Shown: positions 12,625 to 17,632 of the stretch, piece by piece
Layout of the letters: every line of letters begins with the position of its first letter
Numbering within the stretch: position 1 is the stretch's first letter
NCBI GenBank assembly: GCA_038062935.1
Contig: JBBTWG010000045.1
Coordinates: 1 to 17,632, forward strand
Reading direction: 5' to 3'
DNA length: 17,632 nt
Source of the DNA: JBBTWG01 sp038062935
GTDB taxonomy: Bacteria > Patescibacteriota > Gracilibacteria > UBA1369 > UBA12463
The notes under the pieces: generated by a model
The model's input: the letters and a program-made list of their open reading frames with translations, nothing else
Told to the model about the DNA's origin: nothing
Databases searched by the model: none
Position numbers and translations under genes: made by a program

Positions 12625-12945
12625 TTCCCTGAGAATGGTGCCATCAACCCCACTAAAAACTTTTTGAACAAGAGGCCTTTTTCTGATTTTGTAAAAATAA
12701 TCAAAAAAGGAAAAAACAAATAGGAAAAATAAAACCGGCAGAAAAAGAAATTTTCCAGTAGATAAATTTGGAAATGATGAAAACTGGAAAAAACCATGAT
12801 CAAGAACATCAAAGCAGGTTTGGACACATTGAGAAGAAGATGCCTCACGTGGCACTCCTTCATGGCTCATCGACACACCGTGAGAGAAATTCCCTACTCC
12901 TAAAAGGAGCAGTAGAAAGAGAGTAATGAAGGTAGGGATCTTCAT
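12622..12945 (-). CDS. Small secreted/membrane Cys-His protein divergent from the copper operon
   Basis: This 107-residue protein of unrecognised family has a signal peptide (about 1-23, with a long Leu run). A short extracytoplasmic segment follows with potential metal ligands (H22, M26, H28, C40, C44, H50; C-x3-C in SQCVQTCF). Then come one membrane helix (about 66-85) and a basic cytoplasmic tail (YKIRKR). The ATG at 12945 begins the signal peptide and lies 11 nt after an extended -10. Size and layout recall small accessory proteins of metal-handling loci. Its start is 114 bp from the copper operon's first gene on the other strand, and it is 46 nt upstream of the polyferredoxin gene. A copper role is inference from context. 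Confidence 0.6.
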   Translation of the reverse strand: MKIPTFITLFLLLLLGVGNFSHGVSMSHEGVPREASSSQCVQTCFDVLDHGFFQFSSFPNLSTGKFLFLPVLFFLFVFSFFDYFYKIRKRPLVQKVFSGVDGTILRE

Positions 12946-12956
12946 AAGATGAACAC

Positions 12957-12965
12957 ATTCTATCA
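12957..12965 (-). promoter_or_regulatory. Extended -10 promoter for the minus-strand unit
   Basis: On the minus strand TGATAGAAT (12965-12957) is an extended -10; the ATG at 12945 begins 11 nt later, leaving a leader of about 4 nt. It probably drives the small Cys-His protein and possibly the polyferredoxin and pyrD. The CsoR-type dyad of the divergent operon is about 57 bp upstream. Confidence 0.55.
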
Positions 12966-13001
12966 TAAAGTAGGAGAATATATCGAGACAAAAAACAAAA
13001 C

Positions 13002-13030
13002 TTGACACATAGACCCCCTAGGGGTATCAT
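13002..13030 (+). promoter_or_regulatory. Copper operon promoter with CsoR-type operator in the spacer
   Basis: TTGACA (13002-13007) and TATCAT (13025-13030) are exactly 17 nt apart. The spacer ends with the perfect palindrome CCCCTAGGGG (13015-13024), extended to ACCCCCTAGGGGTAT. A GC tract of this kind is the hallmark of CsoR-family operators. Bound apo-CsoR would block polymerase directly; Cu(I) would release it. The operon encodes a csoR gene third in line, so the circuit is autoregulatory. Confidence 0.85.
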
Positions 13031-13059
13031 GGGGTGTGATAGATTCCATCACCACTCAT

Positions 13060-13944
13060 ATGAAAAGAAAAATATTGCTGTTTCTCAGCGGACTCCTCAT
13101 TCTTTCAGTCCTGGCAGGCTGCGCTCAAACAGATAGTACCGCTCTAAGTCCGGCAGAATCCATTGCGCATGCACACGGTTTTGCTGTTGATACAACCGAT
13201 TCATCGAAATTATACATCGCAACGCACGATGGCCTATTCGTCCTAATGAATGAAAAAGACTTATACAAAATAGGTAAAAGCAGTGATGATCTCATGGGTT
13301 TTTCGATACATCCCACAATTCCCAACACTTTTTTGAGCAGCGGTCATCTCGGCACAGGAGGAAACATAGGATTTCAGAAATCAGAGGATGGTGGCATGAC
13401 ATGGAAACGAATTTCACCCGGTGCGCAGGGACCTGTTGATTTTCATGCAATGGCAGTCAGTGGCACGAATAAAGATCTGATATATGGCTGGTATAACGGC
13501 ATGTTGCAAAGGAGTGAAGATGGCGGTAAAAACTGGAAAATCCTCAGTACATCGCTTTCAAATGTGATCGCTCTCACCACGGATCCACAGGAAGGAGGTA
13601 CTCTCTACGCCACGACCACGCAGGGGATAAAAGTAAGTCGCAACAAGGGCGAGCAATGGACAGAACTTTCTGAACAACTCAAGCAAACACCAGTCGTATT
13701 CCTCGCGATACATCCAAAAAATCCAAAAATAATGTTTTCCTATTCACAAGAACTTGGCCTATCGAAAAGTAGTGATGGAGGCTCGAAGTGGGAAAAAATA
13801 AATGAAGATTTCAGTGGAGACATCGCATTCTATGCAGCCTTCGATTCCAAATCACCTGAAAAAATGTATCTTTTTACAAAAAATAACGCAATTTACAAAA
13901 GTATAGATGGCGGTACCACATGGACAAATATAATAAACCTTTAA
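13060..13944 (+). CDS. Exported lipoprotein with Asp-box (BNR/sialidase-like) beta-propeller
   Basis: This 294-residue protein has a lipoprotein signal peptide ending in the lipobox LAGC (C21), then HAHGFAVD (H37, H39), then five Asp-box repeats of the form S-x-D-x-G-x-x-W. They start at residues 108 (SEDGGMTW), 152 (SEDGGKNW), 193 (degenerate, SRNKGEQW), 237 (SSDGGSKW) and 281 (SIDGGTTW), at 41-44-residue spacing. This predicts a beta-propeller anchored outside the membrane. The Asp-box is structural and does not itself imply glycosidase activity; I see no catalytic sialidase triad. It resembles the F510_1955-type proteins annotated as glycosyl hydrolases. Being first behind the CsoR-type promoter, it is probably a copper-induced extracytoplasmic protein; the HAH motif could bind metal. 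ATG 13060 gives the signal peptide; GTG 13036 is in frame but lies at the transcription start. Confidence 0.8.
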   Translation: MKRKILLFLSGLLILSVLAGCAQTDSTALSPAESIAHAHGFAVDTTDSSKLYIATHDGLFVLMNEKDLYKIGKSSDDLMGFSIHPTIPNTFLSSGHLGTGGNIGFQKSEDGGMTWKRISPGAQGPVDFHAMAVSGTNKDLIYGWYNGMLQRSEDGGKNWKILSTSLSNVIALTTDPQEGGTLYATTTQGIKVSRNKGEQWTELSEQLKQTPVVFLAIHPKNPKIMFSYSQELGLSKSSDGGSKWEKINEDFSGDIAFYAAFDSKSPEKMYLFTKNNAIYKSIDGGTTWTNIINL

Positions 13945-13956
13945 CCAAACATTCCT

Positions 13957-14184
13957 ATGATGAATTTTGATTTTTTCCCTCTCGGCGGATTCGGTTGGAT
14001 TTTCATGGCTCTCTGGTGGGTGCTCATCGCTGCTGGAATTATTGCATTGATCAAATGGTTCTCTGATGAATATCGCAAAGTTCGCACCCATGAAAAATCA
14101 CCGATTGAAATCTTGAAACAAAGATATGCAAAAGGCGAAATTGATAAAAAAGAATTTGAGAACAGAAAAAAAGATTTAATATAA
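13957..14184 (+). CDS. SHOCT-domain small membrane protein
   Basis: This 75-residue protein has one membrane helix (about 11-34, GWIFMALWWVLIAAGIIALI) and a C-terminal SHOCT domain (about 48-75). In the SHOCT domain P-I-E-I-L-K-Q-R-Y-A-K-G-E-I-D is followed by K-E-F-E-x-R-K-x-x-L. SHOCT modules are short oligomerisation or interaction helices, and single-helix SHOCT proteins are frequent in metal-resistance operons of many bacteria; their function is not defined. It lies 12 nt after the lipoprotein gene and 15 nt before csoR, so it is inside the copper operon. Confidence 0.8.
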   Translation: MMNFDFFPLGGFGWIFMALWWVLIAAGIIALIKWFSDEYRKVRTHEKSPIEILKQRYAKGEIDKKEFENRKKDLI

Positions 14185-14199
14185 AACCATCACAATCAC

Positions 14200-14466
14200 A
14201 TGAAACAAGACATCAAGAAAAAAACTCTCCACCGTCTCAAAATCATCGAAGGTCAAATCCGCGGTCTCCAGCGAATGACCGAAGAAGAGCAGTATTGCGT
14301 TGACATCATCACGCAGTCTTTGGCGATCAAAAAAGCGCTCACCGGAGTCGAGCAGCTCGTCATGGAAAACCATCTCGGAACGCACGTGGTAGACCAGATG
14401 AAGTCCGGAAAAAAAGAAAAAGCCGTGAAAGAAATTCTCTCGATTTTTAAACTTTCTCAACCATGA
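14200..14466 (+). CDS. csoR: CsoR-family copper-sensing repressor with a Cys-His-His ligand set
   Basis: This 88-residue all-helical repressor of the CsoR/RcnR family has the family start HRLKIIEGQIRGLQRM, then YCVDIITQ (C33) and MENHLGTHVV (H58, H62). Canonical copper CsoR uses Cys-His-Cys; here the third ligand is His. Thermus thermophilus CsoR is a described Cys-His-His copper sensor, so copper sensing is still the best reading, supported by the CopA gene that overlaps by 4 bp (ATGA) and by the GC-palindrome operator at 13015-13024. Nickel/cobalt (RcnR-like) sensing is less likely, since RcnR also needs an N-terminal His that I do not see at the expected place. Confidence 0.92.
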   Translation: MKQDIKKKTLHRLKIIEGQIRGLQRMTEEEQYCVDIITQSLAIKKALTGVEQLVMENHLGTHVVDQMKSGKKEKAVKEILSIFKLSQP

Positions 14467-16748
14467 AAAATACCTACGCGATCGTTGGGATGCACTGCGC
14501 TTCTTGCGCGAACATCATCGAACGAAAACTCAAAAAAGTGCCCGGCGTCGAGAACATTGAAGCTTCCTACGGAACCGAAACAGCACAAATCACCTCCGAA
14601 GGAGTGAGTTTGGAATCACTGAACAAAGTTATCAGTCCACTCGGATATACGCTCAAACAAGAGCAAAAAGACGAGCAGGAAAATTCATCAGAAGGAGGTG
14701 TCTCAGAAAATTCCGAGAAAAATGCAGAACTCGCACTTCTCAGAAATCACGTCACTATTTCCATTCCTATCGTTGTCCTCAGTGTCATTATCATGGCATG
14801 GGAAATTTTCGGGAATAAATACGGATATATTCCTGCGATGAACGAAATCACGAAAGAATTCTTCCATCATCTCCTCCCCATTCTGGCGACCTACATGCTT
14901 TTTGTAATCGGAAAGCCATTTCTCAAAGGATTTTTCCGCTTCCTCCGCCACGGACAAGCAAACATGGACACACTCATCGGCATGGGAACACTCGTCGCAT
15001 TTCTCTACAGTTTTGGAGTATCCGCATTCGAAGAAATACTCGAACCATACATCGACACCGAAATCATGTACTACGATGTCGCGATCGTCGTCATCGGATT
15101 TATCACACTCGGAAAATTTCTGGAAGCGCGCGCGAAAGAAAAAACCAGTGATGCACTCAAAGCACTCATTTCTCTCCAGGCAAAAACAGCGATCGTAAAG
15201 CGCGACGGGACAGAAGTGGAAATTCCGCTCCAGGAAGTCAAAAAAGGAGACTTCATTATCGTGAAACCCGGCGCTAGAATTCCGGTCGATGGACAAGTGA
15301 TCGAGGGACAATCCTACATCGACGAATCCATGGTCACCGGAGAACCAATGCCGGTCACAAAAAATATCGATGATCACGTCACCGGCGGAACCATCAATCA
15401 GGACGGAGTGCTTGTCATCCAGGCGCAAGGCGTCGGAAAAGACAGTCTGCTCGCCCATATCATCGATCTCGTGAAATCCGCGCAGAGTAGCCGCGCACCA
15501 ATTCAAAAATTAGCAGACAGCGTTTCCGCAATATTTGTCCCAATAGTTCTCGTGATTGCTATCGGCGCACTCCTCTTCTGGATTTTCATCGGGAGTCAGT
15601 ACATGCCGCTCGCACAAGCCATCGCACTCGCCGTGAGCAGTTTCGTCGGCGTGCTTGTGATCGCATGCCCATGCGCTCTCGGGCTCGCAACACCCACCGC
15701 AATCATCGTCGGAGTCGGCAAGGGAGCATCGAACGCAATCCTCATCAAAAACGCAGAAGCACTCGAAAAACTTTCGAAAATTCGCCACATCGTTTTCGAT
15801 AAAACCGGAACAATCACGGAAGGACGACCAAAAATAATCGAGCTCATCAACAAAACTTCGCTCCCAAATGAAGCCGTCATCGAGCTCGCCGCACGCCTCG
15901 AAAAATCCTCAGAACATCCGCTCGCACATGCCATCACGAACGCACTCGGCGACAAAAAAAACTCACTTGAACCCGCAGAAAATTTCAAAATGCACAAAGG
16001 AAAAGGCGTTGAAGGTGTAGTGAAAAACGAAAAGTATTACGCCGGCAGCGATCAGTTCATCAGTGAAATCACACCAAAATCCTGGGAAGAGAGAAGCGTA
16101 CAGGACAAAAAAGTATTTGAAGAACATCTCAAAAAAGGCCTCACACCAATCATTCTCGCCACACAGGAAAAAGTACTCGCCTACTTTTTCATCGGCGACA
16201 AAATCCGGGAAGGTGCGAAAGAAGCAATCGCTTACCTCGAGAAAAACGGCATCACAACACACATGGCAACAGGAGATCATGAAGAAAGTGCAAAAAGAGT
16301 ATCGCAGGAAGTCGGCATCAGCGCGTATCACGCACGACTTCTCCCCGAAGGAAAACAGGATCTCGTGAAGAAATTAAAGGATTCCAGGGCTCTCGTTGCC
16401 GTCGCCGGAGATGGCGTCAACGACGCCCCAGCCATCGCCGCCGCAGACGTCGGCATCGCCATGGCCACAGGAACCGACGTCGCGATCGAAACCGCCGACA
16501 TCACATTGCTCCACGGAGACATCACCAAAGTCGAACAAGCAATCCATCTCTCGAAAAAAACACTCAGCACTATCAAGCAAAATCTCTTCTGGGCATTCGC
16601 CTTCAACGTCATCGGAATTCCTGTCGCCGCTGGCGTACTCGTCCCATTTGGGATTACACTGAGTCCTGTCTTCGCCGGAGCCGCGATGGCGTTCTCCAGC
16701 GTCCTCGTCGTCAGTAATTCACTTCGATTAAAATTCGCAAAAATATGA
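14463..16748 (+). CDS. copA: Cu(I)-exporting P1B-type ATPase
   Basis: CopA pumps Cu(I) out of the cytosol using ATP. The 761-residue protein has one N-terminal HMA domain with GMHCASC (C12, C15), a linker, and the P1B helices. It carries the actuator TGE (292-294), the membrane CPC (402-404) in ACPCALGLATP, DKTGT with phosphorylated D446, the HP motif (H485, P486), ATGDHEES and GDGVNDAP (from 649). TM8 carries the P1B-1 signature MAFSS (from 742). TM7 has F714-N715 where Cu(I) pumps usually have Tyr-Asn. The start overlaps the csoR stop, and its own stop overlaps the next start, so the three cistrons are probably translationally coupled. No Shine-Dalgarno sequence precedes it. Confidence 0.96.
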   Translation: MKNTYAIVGMHCASCANIIERKLKKVPGVENIEASYGTETAQITSEGVSLESLNKVISPLGYTLKQEQKDEQENSSEGGVSENSEKNAELALLRNHVTISIPIVVLSVIIMAWEIFGNKYGYIPAMNEITKEFFHHLLPILATYMLFVIGKPFLKGFFRFLRHGQANMDTLIGMGTLVAFLYSFGVSAFEEILEPYIDTEIMYYDVAIVVIGFITLGKFLEARAKEKTSDALKALISLQAKTAIVKRDGTEVEIPLQEVKKGDFIIVKPGARIPVDGQVIEGQSYIDESMVTGEPMPVTKNIDDHVTGGTINQDGVLVIQAQGVGKDSLLAHIIDLVKSAQSSRAPIQKLADSVSAIFVPIVLVIAIGALLFWIFIGSQYMPLAQAIALAVSSFVGVLVIACPCALGLATPTAIIVGVGKGASNAILIKNAEALEKLSKIRHIVFDKTGTITEGRPKIIELINKTSLPNEAVIELAARLEKSSEHPLAHAITNALGDKKNSLEPAENFKMHKGKGVEGVVKNEKYYAGSDQFISEITPKSWEERSVQDKKVFEEHLKKGLTPIILATQEKVLAYFFIGDKIREGAKEAIAYLEKNGITTHMATGDHEESAKRVSQEVGISAYHARLLPEGKQDLVKKLKDSRALVAVAGDGVNDAPAIAAADVGIAMATGTDVAIETADITLLHGDITKVEQAIHLSKKTLSTIKQNLFWAFAFNVIGIPVAAGVLVPFGITLSPVFAGAAMAFSSVLVVSNSLRLKFAKI

Positions 16749-17632
16749 AAAAAACTTTTCAATTTCACATCACTGGTACGCACTGCAGCGCCTGTAAAAT
16801 CATGATCGAAGACATCCTCGCAGACGAACCAGGCGTCGAAAAAGTCGCAGTAAATCTCATGAAAAAAGAAGTCACCATCGAAGGAAATTTCGAAGAAGAC
16901 GAAAAAACACTCGCAGAAAAATGGTCAAAAATTCTTGCAAAAAACGGCTACCAACTCACCGTCGAAAAACCAGAACCAGCGCAAAATCATAAAAAATTCA
17001 CCTACGCCATCCCCCTCGGTCTCCTCATCCTCGGGCTCTTCCTGCTGCTCCAGCGCTCAGGAATTCTCGACATCAATCTCGCCGATGGAGTCACGAAGTG
17101 GACAGCACTTTCCATCGGAATCATCGCGTCTCTCTCCACTTGTCTCGCCATCGTTGGTGGACTCGTCCTCTCGCTCTCCGCAGAAATTTCGAAAGACGTC
17201 TCATCAGTGCGTCCATTTATTTTCTTTCATGCTGGTCGTCTCGGAGGATTTGCAGTTTTCGGAGGAATCCTCGGAGTCGCAGGAAGTTTCATTAAAATCA
17301 GCACCACAGGATCATCAATTCTCGGCATCATTGTTTCGATAGTCATGGTTATTTTGGGTCTCAATTTGCTCGACATTTTTCATGTCACCAAACGTTTCCA
17401 GCTCACACTCCCCCGCGGAATGTTCGATCGGCTCACCAAAATTGAAAAAGGATTTTTTGCACCATTCATCATCGGAGTCGGAACATTTTTTCTTCCGTGC
17501 GGATTCACGCAATCCATGCAAATCGCCGCACTCTCCAGCGGTTCTTTTTGGTCAGGAAGTCTCATTATGGGGATGTTCGCACTCGGCACACTTCCAGTGC
17601 TCGCACTTCTCTCTTTCGGATCATTCCAATTC
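16745..17632 (+). CDS. HMA domain fused to DsbD/UreH-like (TauE/SafE-type) membrane protein, 3' end missing
   Basis: An open frame of 296 codons runs to the window end. It starts with an HMA domain (about 1-75) carrying GTHCSAC (C14, C17), a linker to residue 80, and then a polytopic part with ASLSTCLAIVGGLVLSLSA (C133), HAGRLGGFAVFGG, and FFLPCGFTQSMQ (C252). The two membrane cysteines, each in a small-residue or PCG setting, recall the CcdA/DsbD electron-transfer core (DsbD_2/UreH-like family). Such fusions in copper operons probably move copper or reducing power across the membrane; the exact activity is not established. The ATG overlaps the copA stop (ATGA). The remainder, possibly including further domains, is outside the window. 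Confidence 0.85.
   Translation, partial: MKKTFQFHITGTHCSACKIMIEDILADEPGVEKVAVNLMKKEVTIEGNFEEDEKTLAEKWSKILAKNGYQLTVEKPEPAQNHKKFTYAIPLGLLILGLFLLLQRSGILDINLADGVTKWTALSIGIIASLSTCLAIVGGLVLSLSAEISKDVSSVRPFIFFHAGRLGGFAVFGGILGVAGSFIKISTTGSSILGIIVSIVMVILGLNLLDIFHVTKRFQLTLPRGMFDRLTKIEKGFFAPFIIGVGTFFLPCGFTQSMQIAALSSGSFWSGSLIMGMFALGTLPVLALLSFGSFQF

Noticed and set aside
14703..15506. 267-codon open frame on the minus strand over copA
   Set aside because: It is the shadow of a highly conserved ATPase; composition is dominated by C, D, F and E and there is no start context.
1..17632. CRISPR arrays, insertion sequences or prophage genes
   Set aside because: No spaced direct repeats of CRISPR form, no transposase or integrase motifs and no phage structural genes were seen; the only tandem repeats are the two short heptamer arrays.
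1..17632. UGA recoded as glycine (as in SR1/BD1-5)
   Set aside because: TGA ends several well-defined genes at the expected length (murB, csoR, copA, the carbamoyltransferase) and no in-frame TGA occurs inside them.

Overview
The window looks like a chromosomal piece of a Candidate Phyla Radiation (Patescibacteria) bacterium, most like the Peregrinibacteria/Gracilibacteria side. The indications are very compact gene packing, a lone small two-helix VirB2/TrbC-like pilin protein of the type common in CPR genomes, many small membrane proteins, and coding strands rich in NNC codons. UGA is used as a stop (MFS gene, murB, copA, csoR and others), which argues against the UGA=Gly lineages (Absconditabacteria/SR1 and BD1-5 Gracilibacteria). 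The lineage assignment is inference; there is no rRNA gene here to test it.

Layout. 1-306: 5' part of a tRNA-Tyr gene (minus strand) with a clear promoter, then a long imperfect inverted repeat. 307-2822: an MFS transporter and an unrecognised soluble protein. 2826-4428: tRNA-Thr, murB (peptidoglycan precursor synthesis), a VirB2/TrbC-like secreted pilin and a strong bidirectional terminator. 4489-5001: a PRC-barrel protein, divergent from a four-gene operon (5058-8408) of an SxtJ-like small membrane protein, a NodU/CmcH-type carbamoyltransferase, an SGNH hydrolase and a 52-aa DUF5989-like membrane peptide. An acyltransferase-3 gene (8393-9436) converges on it. Together these look like a surface-glycan decoration locus (O-carbamoyl and O-acyl groups). 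9564-10034: tRNA-Pro and a small membrane protein. 9970-12945 (minus): a small Cys/His secreted-membrane protein, a NapH/NosR/CcoG-like membrane polyferredoxin and a quinone-type dihydroorotate dehydrogenase (pyrD). 13002-17632 (plus): a copper-response operon with a CsoR-type operator placed exactly between -35 and -10, then a beta-propeller lipoprotein, a SHOCT membrane protein, csoR, the Cu(I) P-type ATPase copA, and an HMA-plus-DsbD/UreH-like membrane protein cut by the window end.

How the parts may work together. The copper operon senses Cu(I) with CsoR and exports it with CopA; the HMA/DsbD-like protein and the exported lipoprotein probably handle copper or thiol redox at the membrane. 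The divergent polyferredoxin could be a cupric reductase or an electron acceptor for PyrD. PyrD itself is odd: class-2 architecture but a cysteine at the catalytic base position.

A genome-style signal runs through the whole window. I see no Shine-Dalgarno sequence in front of any start. Several genes have an extended -10 box (TGnTAnnnT) ending 6-7 nt before the start codon, which predicts leaderless mRNAs, and two promoters have their -35 TTGA overlapping the TGA stop of the gene upstream.
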